A DNA stretch of 64,000 bases. It comes from JAGXFP01 sp039714535 (lineage in GTDB: Bacteria > Desulfobacterota > Desulfobulbia > Desulfobulbales > JAGXFP01). Below are positions 1 through 9,046 of the stretch, piece after piece. The position numbers and the translations under genes were made by a program. The stretch spans positions 1 to 64,000 of the forward strand of contig JBDLJC010000016.1 of assembly GCA_039714535.1 (NCBI GenBank), given 5' to 3'. Position 1 is the first letter of the stretch. Each line of letters begins with the position of its first letter. A model generated the notes under the pieces. The model ran no database searches and was not told the DNA's origin. It saw only the letters and a program-made list of their open reading frames with translations.

Positions 1-5
1 GAGAG

Positions 6-653
6 ATGTCGTTGGCGGCAAAAGCCGGGTTGGTGGTCACTGCCCCGATCGTAGCCCCGGTTGCCTTGCTGGCCGCAGGTGTAAATAAGCTGATAGGTGC
101 AGACGACGCAGGGGAAGGTTTGGTCTCTCCGGAAGATTTGTCCGGAGTTTCAAGGTCTGCAGAGGTTGATGAAACATTAAATGGAGAAAAAGTTCCTGAG
201 ATTTACGCGCCGAGTATCAGTCCTGTCGCCGGTGAGTCGTCATCCCTTGTGGTGCCGTCCAAGGAAGCCTTGGTAGCTCTTGTTTTACCCGGGCCGCTGG
301 CTGGATCTGAGGTCTCTGTGCGGATGAAGGATTCAAGTGCTCCGCTTGGGCTTCCTCTTCGGTCGGCTCAAACGATTGGTCCCGGTCAGTTAAAGAAAAA
401 GATAAATAAGGCCGCTCGCCCCGATATAACCATCCCGCTTCCGGTTGCTGGTCCGGCTGCGGTCAAGCAGGTCGTTAAGCCGGGATCGACGGCCCCGGCG
501 CCTGAATTTACGGTTGTTCCTTTTGCGGAGGTTGTGGTCGGTAAAGACGGGGACGGGAGGACAGAGAAAGTTATCCGGGCAGTAGTTGGGGTTTACGGAC
601 CGGTGGCGGTGGTGGTCAGTGTCGGCATCATGTTGCTCGGTCGGAAGAGGTAG
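6..653 (+). CDS. Hypothetical Ala/Pro/Val-rich protein with C-terminal membrane segment (possibly 5'-partial)
   Basis: I do not recognise this gene. From the first ATG it encodes 215 residues, but the frame is open to the window edge, so the true start may lie upstream. The N-terminus is hydrophobic (residues about 8-30). The middle is low-complexity, rich in Pro, Ala, Val and Ser. The last 25 residues form one hydrophobic helix ending in Arg-Lys-Arg, like a C-terminal membrane anchor or sorting tail. It lies upstream of the cytochrome locus on the same strand, but about 480 bases separate them and no functional link is shown. Coding status rests on length and the membrane-anchor-like end. 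Confidence 0.55.
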   Translation: MSLAAKAGLVVTAPIVAPVALLAAGVNKLIGADDAGEGLVSPEDLSGVSRSAEVDETLNGEKVPEIYAPSISPVAGESSSLVVPSKEALVALVLPGPLAGSEVSVRMKDSSAPLGLPLRSAQTIGPGQLKKKINKAARPDITIPLPVAGPAAVKQVVKPGSTAPAPEFTVVPFAEVVVGKDGDGRTEKVIRAVVGVYGPVAVVVSVGIMLLGRKR

Positions 654-1135
654 GCGGAATATTTATATAAATGTCACGTCATGGCAGGCGCAAACTTCCT
701 TCGAACCAGCAAAGCCTTCTTTGCCATTAATCAAGAAGTCCGGTAGCCGCCACCGACTAAAAAATCGAAGCCGAGTTGAACAGGTATATGGGCTACGGGG
801 CTAAACACCGGTCAAGGCTTCTTCCCGGAAAGATTGCCCGGCAAAATCAAAATGTTAAAACCGGCTAAGTTTTGGAGACATCTTCGCTAGAGCCTGCTCC
901 AGATTGTGGTAATATTCAGTCAATACAATGTGAAGCTGAAATCCAAGGGACACTTTAGGAGAAAAATTGAATAAAATGGTTGCCGTGTCTCACACATTGT
1001 GATATAAGTTTATTCTATGCCTTTTCTTTTTTTGGGAACGGCATTGTCTCCGTTGTTAAGGTACAACGATAAGGGACTATTATTTGGGGAGCCCGATTCG
1101 GGCATTTTACAAATTGTATTAAGGAGGAAAGAGTG
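654..1135. other. Intergenic region upstream of the first OmcS-like cytochrome gene
   Basis: About 480 bases without a convincing gene. It contains a GCAAAG-CCTT-CTTTGC hairpin near 709-724 with no T-run, a 13-base perfect palindrome TCACACATTGTGA at 990-1002, and a short GCCCG/CGGGC hairpin at 1092-1104. A strong AAGGAGG ribosome site at 1121-1127 serves the next gene. The promoter of a highly expressed cytochrome probably lies here, but no clean -35/-10 pair could be assigned. Confidence 0.5.
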
Positions 1136-2056
1136 ATGTTGAATAAGAAACTTGTTTTAGGTAGCTTGGCTGGTGCCACTCTGCTGGTTGGCGCCGCTGT
1201 GCTGGTGCCTACCGCAGCAAATGCCGCAGGCGTTGTTGGCGGTACCTGTGTTAACTGTCATACCATGCATGATAGTGTTGATGGTGCCGATCAGGATGCT
1301 ACCGGCGCCCAGGCCCAGCTGCTCAAGTTCGCTGGCTGCGTTGGTTGTCATACCGGTTCCGCCAACAATCCCACAACTGGTTTGGGTTCTGGTACAATCC
1401 CCGCCCCGCAGGTTGGTGTTGCTGCAAGTGCTACCGCCAATGCCGGTGGTTACTTCGATGTTGATGCCAACTCCCATAGTGTCGATGGTAGTATTCTTAC
1501 CATGAACGCGGTCATGGATGCTCCTGGTGGCGGTGGAGTAGCAGCCTTCGAGGTCGGTACCAGTTTTACCTGTGAAGATTGTCACGGCGCTGCTATCGGC
1601 GGTCATCATGCCGCGTCAGTCTCCTACCGGATGTTGGACGCTGATAGCGCCAACGATGGTACTTGGGCCGGTGCGTATGTAACCGAAGGCACCGTCTCTC
1701 CAACCTACGGTCAAGCAACTGACAGCACCTATGACGCCACCACCCTGAACAACTTCTGTGCCGATTGTCATGGCGGCTTCCATGGTCAACTTATTGCTAC
1801 TGACGATCAGAACAACGACGCCGGTGAATGGATCAGGCATCCTACAGATGTTAATGCTAGTATCCTCGGTGTTAACTATACCGGTACCCTTTCCGCCATC
1901 CCCACCGGCTTGGTGGCAAACGAGGTTATGTGTATCTCCTGTCATCGGGCCCATGGTAGTGGTGAGCTTGATCTGCTCCGCTTCAACTACTCTGCCAACA
2001 CCGCTGGTAACACAACTGCAACTCTCGGTTGTGAGACCTGTCACGGCGCCAAGTAA
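1136..2056 (+). CDS. OmcS-like hexaheme c-type cytochrome (candidate nanowire subunit)
   Basis: A secreted hexaheme cytochrome of 306 residues. The Sec signal peptide ends near the Ala-Asn-Ala at residues 29-31. Six CXXCH motifs are present: CVNCH followed by TMHDS, CVGCH, CEDCH followed by GGHH, CADCH, CISCH followed by RAHGSG, and CETCH at the very C-terminus. Their order, the conserved WIRHP segment between hemes 4 and 5, and the terminal CXXCH match my memory of Geobacter OmcS, which polymerises into extracellular heme filaments. It is shorter than OmcS (about 430 residues). The ATG at 1136 is chosen over the GTG at 1133 because of spacing from AAGGAGG. A strong terminator follows, so it may be a separate, highly expressed unit. 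Filament formation is inference. Confidence 0.82.
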   Translation: MLNKKLVLGSLAGATLLVGAAVLVPTAANAAGVVGGTCVNCHTMHDSVDGADQDATGAQAQLLKFAGCVGCHTGSANNPTTGLGSGTIPAPQVGVAASATANAGGYFDVDANSHSVDGSILTMNAVMDAPGGGGVAAFEVGTSFTCEDCHGAAIGGHHAASVSYRMLDADSANDGTWAGAYVTEGTVSPTYGQATDSTYDATTLNNFCADCHGGFHGQLIATDDQNNDAGEWIRHPTDVNASILGVNYTGTLSAIPTGLVANEVMCISCHRAHGSGELDLLRFNYSANTAGNTTATLGCETCHGAK

Positions 2057-2097
2057 GCAGTTTGTTGTATAGCCGGTTCCTGAGGAGCCGGTCTTGA

Positions 2098-2139
2098 AAA
2101 AGTGTGAACGCCTTCGCGGCGTTCACACTTTTTTTTTGA
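2098..2139 (+). terminator. Rho-independent terminator after the OmcS-like gene
   Basis: A roughly 12-bp stem (AGTGTGAACGCC / GGCGTTCACACT) with a five-base TTCGC loop is followed by nine T. A second 8-bp hairpin (CCGGTTCC-TGA-GGAGCCGG) sits just upstream at 2073-2091. Confidence 0.9.
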
Positions 2140-2434
2140 TAGATATAAGGTCGGCTCTGCGCTCCTTGCCAGCTTGACAAGGACATCAGGTAATAGCGGT
2201 GCCGGTAAAAAAAGATCTCTTTACCGGTGTCGGCGGGTTAATGATTTGGGGGCAAGGAGGAATAGTCTTCTGGTGGTTAAAAATGGGGCTTGTCCTTGAC
2301 AGTTTAGCTGTGACAAGGTATTTTTCGGGTTTATTTAAGGTGGTATGGTCTACTGATTATAGATGCGACCGCTTTGGCTGGAACTGTGTTTTGGCAAGTT
2401 GGCGGCATATTATTTTGACGGTGGGGGAAGGCTG
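2140..2434. other. Intergenic gap before the 16-site cytochrome gene
   Basis: A 295-base stretch with an open frame but no plausible protein. I see no clear hairpin or promoter. It separates the terminated OmcS-like gene from the rest of the cluster, so a promoter for the downstream operon probably lies here. Confidence 0.4.
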
Positions 2435-4129
2435 ATGATTGGACAGGGGGGCAGGGTTTGGCTTAACAGATTGACCAGGGTAGCGGTTTTTGCTCTTGCG
2501 CTCCTCTTGCTCTCCGGTGTCAGGGTTTCAAGTGCGGAGAATGCCATTCGGATTGTTTCCCCGGCCGACGGGGTCTGGGTTACCGAGGATAAACTTTTTG
2601 TGGCCGGCACCATTACCGGCCCGGTCCAAACGGTTAAGATCCGGGGAGCTGGCAAGGTTGCCGTGCAGCCGGGCGGGGTTTTTGGCGCCATTGTTTCCCT
2701 TGGGCGTGGTCTTAACAAGGTCGAGGTTAAGGCGGCTGATGCCAAGGCGCAGGTCCGGGTGTTTTATACCAATGACGCCAGGAAAAAGGCGCCGCCCGCA
2801 GACTTCACTCGTCTTTATGCCCACCAGAAACCAACAGCCTTTACCTGCAAGGAATGTCATCGCTTAAAAAAAGGTGTTTTCAATTTTAAACAGTTGAAGC
2901 CGGTCCGGGTCAACTGCACCACCGCATGTCATCAGGACAAAGGCAAGGCCAAACATGTCCACGGTCCGGTCGGGGCTGGTGTTTGCATATCCTGCCACAG
3001 TCCCCACGGAACCCTTAATCCCAGTTTTGTCGCGAAAGAGGGTGGGGCGCTGTGTACCAATTGCCATCAGGATCGACAGGACGAGTTTGAGCAGGAAATC
3101 GTCCATCCGCCGGTTGAAGAGGGCTGTTCTGAATGTCACAACCCCCACGAATCTGCTAATCGCTATCAGTTGGAATATGATGGTGAGGCGCTCAGCGCTC
3201 TTTGCCTGAATTGCCATGACGCGGATATGTTTATGCAGGATACGCAGCATTCGCCGGTTGAGGAGGGAGATTGCATTGCCTGCCATCGCCCTCATTCTTC
3301 AGCAAACGCAGCCCTGTTGATCGCACCGGTTGATGGCGGCGCCCTCTGCTTTGAATGCCATGATGATCTCAAAGAGGATTTTGAGTTGGAATATCTCCAT
3401 GCCCCCGCTGAAGAGAGTTGTACGGAATGTCACGACCCCCATAGCAGTAAGGCCGAGTATATGCTCAAGGAGCCGGGTGGGGAACTGTGCGCCATGTGTC
3501 ATCGGGATGCCACTCCCGAGGTATATGAAACGATCGATAATGCCAAGGTTGAGCATCCACCGGTCAGTGAAGGGCAGTGTGTTAAATGCCATCGGCCCCA
3601 TTCATCCAACCAGGCCGCTTTGCTGGTGGAACCCATGGAGAAGATGTGCCTGAACTGCCACACCGATTTGGGCGAGATCATCGCCGAGAGTAAGAATAGG
3701 CACGGTCCGGTAAAAACAGGGGATTGTACCGCCTGCCATAACGTGCACGGTTCCCAGTATGATCGATTGCTGGCCCGCTTTTATCCGGTTAATTTCTATA
3801 GTCGTTACGATAAGAACACCTACGATCTCTGTTTTGGCTGCCATAACCCGGATATTGCCCGGACCAAGAGAACCGAAAGCCTGACTAATTTTCGGGACGG
3901 CAATTATAATCTCCACTTTTTTCATGTAAATAACGTCAAGGGCAGGGTCTGTACAGCCTGTCACGATCCCCACGCCAGTAATCAGGCCAAGCATGTTAGG
4001 TATGAGGTGCCCTTTGGGGCCTGGAGTTATCCTATTAGCCTTACCAAAACTATCAACGGCGGGACATGTGTGGTCGGTTGTCACGCGCCGAAAGAGTATG
4101 ATCGGCAAAACCCTAAAATTCGACGATAA
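2435..4129 (+). CDS. Periplasmic multiheme cytochrome c, 14 CXXCH plus 2 CX3CH sites
   Basis: A 564-residue exported cytochrome. The signal peptide ends near SSAEN. An Ig-like, heme-free domain follows (residues about 35-120, starting IRIVSPADG). The rest is a long array of doubled-CXXCH modules, each alternating CXXCH-xPHSS with CXXCH about 25-40 residues apart. I count 14 CXXCH motifs. Two further CX3CH motifs (CTTACH at 2915-2932 and CVVGCH at 4067-4084) would make 16 hemes if loaded. The heme string suggests a periplasmic or outer-membrane-associated electron wire. The ATG at 2435 is preferred over upstream in-frame codons because GGGGGAAGG precedes it and the signal peptide follows directly. 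Confidence 0.85.
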   Translation: MIGQGGRVWLNRLTRVAVFALALLLLSGVRVSSAENAIRIVSPADGVWVTEDKLFVAGTITGPVQTVKIRGAGKVAVQPGGVFGAIVSLGRGLNKVEVKAADAKAQVRVFYTNDARKKAPPADFTRLYAHQKPTAFTCKECHRLKKGVFNFKQLKPVRVNCTTACHQDKGKAKHVHGPVGAGVCISCHSPHGTLNPSFVAKEGGALCTNCHQDRQDEFEQEIVHPPVEEGCSECHNPHESANRYQLEYDGEALSALCLNCHDADMFMQDTQHSPVEEGDCIACHRPHSSANAALLIAPVDGGALCFECHDDLKEDFELEYLHAPAEESCTECHDPHSSKAEYMLKEPGGELCAMCHRDATPEVYETIDNAKVEHPPVSEGQCVKCHRPHSSNQAALLVEPMEKMCLNCHTDLGEIIAESKNRHGPVKTGDCTACHNVHGSQYDRLLARFYPVNFYSRYDKNTYDLCFGCHNPDIARTKRTESLTNFRDGNYNLHFFHVNNVKGRVCTACHDPHASNQAKHVRYEVPFGAWSYPISLTKTINGGTCVVGCHAPKEYDRQNPKIRR

Positions 4130-4305
4130 TCACTGGGGAGACACGGACGGTTGCCGTCGCTGCTTTCTTCCGGTTCTATATGGCCTGCAGCAGTTGGTTG
4201 GGAATTAAGTCTTCAATGTTGAGGGCAATCGTGGGTTTTTTCGGCGGTTAAAATTCACTGCAATCGGGAGTGGCGGTTTTTGTGTGGACTGTTTGATTGG
4301 ACGGT
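4130..4305. other. Short gap between cytochrome and porin-like gene
   Basis: A 176-base gap without a gene or strong terminator, compatible with read-through within one operon. Confidence 0.4.
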
Positions 4306-6429
4306 ATGAAGATAAAACTTAATTCAAAGCAATTGCGGGGAAATCGCTTATGTAACCTGTTTTTTGCAATTTTTTTGGTGTTGTCCTGGGTGGCCCCGGT
4401 TAACGCCAAGCTTATTTATACAGGCACAATTTTAACTGAAGAAGATAGTGCCGGCAGTTTCAGGCAGATTAGCAATCACAATCTGAGCCTGAGCCTTAAC
4501 CAAAGAGTTACCAACTTCCTGTCTGTCAATGAGAGCGTGCGTTATAGCTCTCGATTGGCTGAGCCATTGCCAAACAAGGAGCAGTTGTCGCCGAGCATCG
4601 ATGTGGTCGATGACAATTTACTCTTCAGGCTAAACCTGTCCATGTCTAGTATTATGAAGTTGGAAAACAAGGATGCGCTTGGCGACTTCAGTTTCAAAGA
4701 GATGGCCTTTAGGAGTAAATGGCAGTCGGATCTGTTCCCGGTTCTGCAGGTTGTTGTCAGTCAAAGGAAAGACCGGACTAGTCTGCTCACCGGAGGGGCC
4801 AATGAAGAAGATAGATCGCTTAGTACCACGCTCGAATGGCGCCGGGATGCTCTAACGCTCTATTATAACTACCATATAAATGAAAATCTCTCCGCGCAGG
4901 GTGAGCTGCTGCTATCCGGAGATTCCCATAATGGTAATTTAAGGTTTAATAAAAGCTATTGGGACAGGAAGCTGCAGGTCGGGTTCAAGCAGGAATATAC
5001 TAATAGTAAAAGAGTGCGGGAGGGCACCGCAACGTCGCTTGGCTTGTTTCGTCAATCTATCCAAGAGGTGCGGGTTGGGCAGGATATTACCCCGGCTGAT
5101 GCCTTTGAGGACCCGGCAGTGGTCTCATCCCCTGGTATGTTAGACGGGAACCTGACCGCCATGGCTTATGCTGTTGCCAGTAACAGCAGTTTTAATAATA
5201 TTATGCTGGCCTTGGACAGTCCGGTAGACCAGATATATCTCTATACCCTGACCGATTTAAGTGGATTTTCCTTAAATACCCTGACCTGGTCTCTATTTAC
5301 CAACGATATTCTTGGGACGGGCTGGGATCCTGTAACCCCCTCGATAACCGGGGTAACGTACAATGGCGGCATGCGGCGTTTTGAGATAAATACCGTTGGT
5401 ATTTCTGCAAAATACTTAAAGCTGGTTCTGGATATACCCCTGACCGGTCCCGCGATTGATTTTACGGAAGTGTGGGTGGTCGATACCCTCATTGCGGTTA
5501 CAGATGGAAGTGCTCGAAATAGTACGATCAGCCACACAGCTCTTAATCTGAGCGGTCGCCTCTCTGCTAATTGGTCTTTCAATTACCATGCTAATCTGGA
5601 GATCCGGGAACAGACAAGGGGGACGGTGACAACTAACGATAATGAGCAGTTAACTATGGGGGGTGATTTTAAATACAACTCTACCGACAACACCTTTTCT
5701 TCTGTAGTTGGCTGCTCGATATTAAATAACAAGGAAGATCGGGGTACGATAATTGGCGATGAACAGGAAACTGTGCGCTATTCAGTTGGCCTGGACAAGC
5801 AGTTTTTGCCTACTCTTTCCTCTTCATTCGATTGGAATCTAAGCACAGTCTCGGTGGCCTCGGTGCGGGTTGCAGAAGCGTCGCTATATCGCCTGGACAG
5901 TCATGCCCAGTTGTATCCTGACCTTGACCTTGACTTTTTGGTTGAATCCAGGGAAAGCAAAATTTTTCAAGATTATGCAAAAACCAGCACAATCCTGGCA
6001 GAAGTGGCTCTATCTTCAAGATTGAGACCGGGTCTGTATCTATCCTTAAAAGAAGGGTATGTTGAGCAGAAAAGTGACTCTGATTTACAATCATATGCTT
6101 CCAGCCTCATCATGCAGTGGCGCTTTTCTGATGATTTGTATTTCCATGGCGCGGTATCATATACCGATGATACCGCAGACTCTAATCCGGTCAATTTAAG
6201 CCTGAACATGGATCTGGTTTTAACGGAAAATGTTCTGCTGGGGGTTACATACAGTCTTACCAAGGCTGAAAATGACAGCCAAGTGGGTGATGTGTCGTTA
6301 AACTGGTATCCGAAAAAAGGTTTCCGGCTTGAAAGCGGTGGTAAATACAGCCTTGTTTCGGATCAGACCCAGACCGGTAAGAATTTCTTGCTTTATGGGA
6401 GCCTGAGCGTTAATTTTGCGATGCCATGA
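4306..6429 (+). CDS. Predicted outer-membrane beta-barrel protein of the cytochrome locus
   Basis: A 707-residue exported protein whose signal peptide ends at Val-Asn-Ala. Alternating hydrophobic/polar strands run through residues about 40-250 and 420-707 (for example LSLSLNQRVTNFLSVNESV), typical of an outer-membrane barrel. The chain ends with a short barrel-type strand, SLSVNFAMP. The middle segment (residues about 265-400) is different and resembles a discoidin-type beta-sandwich. Position among multiheme cytochromes suggests the barrel partner of a porin-cytochrome conduit, or an export channel for cytochrome subunits. No family name can be assigned. The ATG at 4306 is preferred to the TTG at 4297 because the Lys-rich signal n-region starts there. 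Confidence 0.75.
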   Translation: MKIKLNSKQLRGNRLCNLFFAIFLVLSWVAPVNAKLIYTGTILTEEDSAGSFRQISNHNLSLSLNQRVTNFLSVNESVRYSSRLAEPLPNKEQLSPSIDVVDDNLLFRLNLSMSSIMKLENKDALGDFSFKEMAFRSKWQSDLFPVLQVVVSQRKDRTSLLTGGANEEDRSLSTTLEWRRDALTLYYNYHINENLSAQGELLLSGDSHNGNLRFNKSYWDRKLQVGFKQEYTNSKRVREGTATSLGLFRQSIQEVRVGQDITPADAFEDPAVVSSPGMLDGNLTAMAYAVASNSSFNNIMLALDSPVDQIYLYTLTDLSGFSLNTLTWSLFTNDILGTGWDPVTPSITGVTYNGGMRRFEINTVGISAKYLKLVLDIPLTGPAIDFTEVWVVDTLIAVTDGSARNSTISHTALNLSGRLSANWSFNYHANLEIREQTRGTVTTNDNEQLTMGGDFKYNSTDNTFSSVVGCSILNNKEDRGTIIGDEQETVRYSVGLDKQFLPTLSSSFDWNLSTVSVASVRVAEASLYRLDSHAQLYPDLDLDFLVESRESKIFQDYAKTSTILAEVALSSRLRPGLYLSLKEGYVEQKSDSDLQSYASSLIMQWRFSDDLYFHGAVSYTDDTADSNPVNLSLNMDLVLTENVLLGVTYSLTKAENDSQVGDVSLNWYPKKGFRLESGGKYSLVSDQTQTGKNFLLYGSLSVNFAMP

Positions 6430-6661
6430 TCGCGGACTTGTTGCAAGTTATTTGATGGCCCAGGCTATTGATTCAGAAGATTTGAAGATCCAGAGTCGTG
6501 TGGGCTAGTTTACATATGTTCGTGCGCAAGAAAGGGAATGGGTGGTAAGCGCATATAAAGAGGGTTAGTTAAGAGTTTTCCCTTTTATCGAGCAACGCGG
6601 CAATTCGGCGGATCGGTCATCGATGGCCCGCCAGTAAATAATAAAATAAAGGAGAGGGGAG

Positions 6662-7237
6662 ATGCAGAGGTTCGCCTTAATCGGATGTCTTGTACTGCTC
6701 GGTATGCTGGTTGGCTGTGGCGGTAAATTTACCAGAGAAGAGTTTGTCCGGGGGGATGTCGATTTTGAGGTGGTAAGTCGGGTGGCGGTATTGCCCTTTT
6801 TAAACCACACCAGCGACAAATTTATCCACGAGAGGGTCAGGAATGTTGCGATAACCCAGCTGTTGGCGAATGGTGTGGCTGATGTGGTTGACCGGGGTAT
6901 TGTTGACAGTGTTCTTTACGAGGAAGTCATTGACCCGTTTCAACCGATTGATCTGATAAATTTGAAACGTCTGGGTCAGCGTCTTAATGTTCAGGCTTTT
7001 TTGCTGGGGAGTGTGGATATGGTGGCCAAAAAGCAATCTGGTGCCTTTGCTTACCCCCAGTTGGCTTTGACGCTACGCCTGGTAGAAGGCCAGTCGGCCA
7101 GCATCCTCTGGCAAAGTAGCGGTCATTGGACCTCTGAGTCGTTTGTTGGGAAAATGTTTGGGATCGCCCCGACAGATAGTTATCACATAAATATTGAACT
7201 GTTGAATCGCATGATGAAAAGTTTAGCTGAGCGATAA
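6662..7237 (+). CDS. CsgG/GNA1162-like outer-membrane lipoprotein
   Basis: A 191-residue lipoprotein with lipobox LVGC at residues 15-18. The body follows the CsgG / GNA1162 / TolB-N-like pattern: a VAVLPF-N strand near residue 42, a helical stretch ending in a LGxxLNVQAFLLGSV strand-turn near 103-113, then a LTLRLVEG strand followed by ILW. In curli systems CsgG forms the outer-membrane export pore; many family members have unknown roles. It is the first of three such genes in a row, between the barrel and the isomerase, and is preceded by a strong GGAGAGGGGAG ribosome site. A role in assembling the cytochrome apparatus is inferred from context only. Confidence 0.7.
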   Translation: MQRFALIGCLVLLGMLVGCGGKFTREEFVRGDVDFEVVSRVAVLPFLNHTSDKFIHERVRNVAITQLLANGVADVVDRGIVDSVLYEEVIDPFQPIDLINLKRLGQRLNVQAFLLGSVDMVAKKQSGAFAYPQLALTLRLVEGQSASILWQSSGHWTSESFVGKMFGIAPTDSYHINIELLNRMMKSLAER

Positions 7238-7331
7238 ATGGGAAATTTGTTATAATGGTCATGTTGATGTAGGAAAAGGTGGTGCTGAAGAGTTTATATC
7301 TGGTTCGATTTTGTTTCTGGTAGGAGATGGG

Positions 7332-9008
7332 ATGCTGCGGTGCATTTTTTGCTTTATGCTTTTTATAGCCCCCTTAGTTGCGGCACTTGCGCCCGTGCAG
7401 GCCGAGACCCTTGCGATTTTCCCGATTGAAGATTTGAGCAAGGGCGGCAATGGAGTAAATTACGAGGTGTCCAACTACTTGGCCTGGGAGATGAACCAGA
7501 GAGGCTATGATGTTATTGCTGACGAGGAGTTGATTGCTTTTATGGCCAGGCATCGGATGCGCTGGCTTGGTTTCTTGGATACCAGCAATATTGTTTCTGC
7601 CCAAGAAGAATTAGGGGCGGATCTGATTCTTTTTGGTACTGTTTCCACCCGGCAGGAATCTTTGTCCCCCTCCCTCGGTTTAACTCTCTACTTAGTAAGG
7701 ACCAGCGATACTCGGACCATCTGGACGGGGAATGCGGGTTTGAGCGCTCAGGATATTATTAATATTCTGGGGATCAACGAAAAGTCGGAAAAAGAAGGTC
7801 TAATGGCTAAGTTGACCCAGAATGTTTTGCAGAGTTGGCCTGAAGATTTGAACCTCATTGCCTCCCAGCAACAGCCTTTAGAGATTGCTGGCTATAGCTT
7901 GACCCCGGAGCATGTTCAGCGTGGTGATGAGGTTTTTTGCAATGTAACTCTGCGCAATAAGTGGTCTGACGAAGATATGCCCCGGATCTTTTTTAAGGCT
8001 GCCGGGCGAGTTTACAGGGCAGTGTACTCTGCCGCATCCCAGAAGTATAACAGTGAGTGGATTGTTGCCGACAAGGACGGGCGATACCCGGTAACAATGG
8101 TCGTTAACTGGCCTTCCGGCAGGAAAAAGGTGGCTTATATTGGCAGCTATCGGGTAGATAGCACGCCGCCGCGGTTGGTTCTGGATCTTAAGGGGGTGCA
8201 GCTTCAAGGGACTGTTGCCTTTCGGGATAAAATCATCATTGTGCCGAGAATGCTTCGTCGTGAGCCGGTTGCCCGGTGGAAGTTGCGAGTTGATGATGAC
8301 ATGGGTGAAGAACAGATGAGTACGTATGGCTATGGCAATTTGCCGATGCGCTTCGTCTGGAATGGTTTGGGGCGGGATGGCTGGCCTGCCGAAGAAGGTA
8401 TTTACAAGATAAGCTTGCAGGTTTGGGATCGGGCTGACAATGTCGCTGAGGCTGTTGAGCCTGTTGCTGTTGCCCGAACTCCACCTACCATGGTTTTGGA
8501 GGCAAAAAATCGCGGACGAGACATGATCGTCGATCTTAGTCACGAGGGTAACGTCCCTGTGGCATTTTGGCGGATAGAGATGCGGGGCGATGATGGTTCT
8601 GTTATAAAAGTGGCTGAAGGTGAGGAGTTACCGGTACGGATAGACCTTAATAGGCCAACAAGAAGAACGATCAAGGTTGCCGAGGAATTAAGGTCGCCAG
8701 GGAAGACGATTAAGGTTGCCGACCAGCTCAGGCCGCCTAGCAAAACGATCAAGGTTGCAGAGAGACTGCAGCCCCCCAGAAAAAGTACGACAATTAAGGT
8801 AGCGGCAGCAGACAGTCCCTTGCAAATTGATGGTTTGCGTCCAGAGGACAAGGACAAGAGAAAGGTCTCCGCCACCGTTATAATCAGAGATATTCTTGGT
8901 AATATCAGGAAAGAAAAAGTCGATAATCTTTACGATTATTTTCCTGAGCAGAAAAATAATCAAGAGGTGGAAACAATAACGGCGCCGGTGTGGCTGGAAA
9001 GTTTCTGA
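7332..9008 (+). CDS. Exported CsgG-like protein with FlgD-type Ig domain and IKVA repeats
   Basis: A 558-residue exported protein. A signal peptide ends at Val-Gln-Ala, then a CsgG-like domain (residues about 25-165) starts with LAIFPIEDLS. Next are beta-rich domains with a FlgD/Ig-like motif (DGWPAEEGIYKISLQVWDRA, residues about 355-374). Near residues 425-490 a degenerate tandem repeat with a 16-residue period carries a TIKVA core (8660-8805). The ATG at 7332 is chosen over the TTG at 7311 because TAGGAGATGGG lies directly upstream and the signal peptide starts there. It has no lipobox, unlike its two neighbours. It may be the periplasmic scaffold of a CsgG-like assembly; this is inferred. 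Confidence 0.7.
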   Translation: MLRCIFCFMLFIAPLVAALAPVQAETLAIFPIEDLSKGGNGVNYEVSNYLAWEMNQRGYDVIADEELIAFMARHRMRWLGFLDTSNIVSAQEELGADLILFGTVSTRQESLSPSLGLTLYLVRTSDTRTIWTGNAGLSAQDIINILGINEKSEKEGLMAKLTQNVLQSWPEDLNLIASQQQPLEIAGYSLTPEHVQRGDEVFCNVTLRNKWSDEDMPRIFFKAAGRVYRAVYSAASQKYNSEWIVADKDGRYPVTMVVNWPSGRKKVAYIGSYRVDSTPPRLVLDLKGVQLQGTVAFRDKIIIVPRMLRREPVARWKLRVDDDMGEEQMSTYGYGNLPMRFVWNGLGRDGWPAEEGIYKISLQVWDRADNVAEAVEPVAVARTPPTMVLEAKNRGRDMIVDLSHEGNVPVAFWRIEMRGDDGSVIKVAEGEELPVRIDLNRPTRRTIKVAEELRSPGKTIKVADQLRPPSKTIKVAERLQPPRKSTTIKVAAADSPLQIDGLRPEDKDKRKVSATVIIRDILGNIRKEKVDNLYDYFPEQKNNQEVETITAPVWLESF

Positions 9009-9046
9009 TTGGTCCTAAGGGGAACGCTCCGGAGTGTTTTTAACCA

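Noticed and set aside
671..757. Possible GEMM-type (cyclic dinucleotide) riboswitch upstream of the first OmcS-like gene
   Set aside because: It has GCAAAGCC- and GGTAGCC-like pieces, but the P1 stem and the conserved GGGCAAACC core are not convincingly present. A hairpin GCAAAG-CCTT-CTTTGC explains part of the pattern.
2199..2435. 78-codon open frame before the 16-site cytochrome gene
   Set aside because: No ribosome site, no coherent domain and it overlaps the next gene's start; treated as noncoding.
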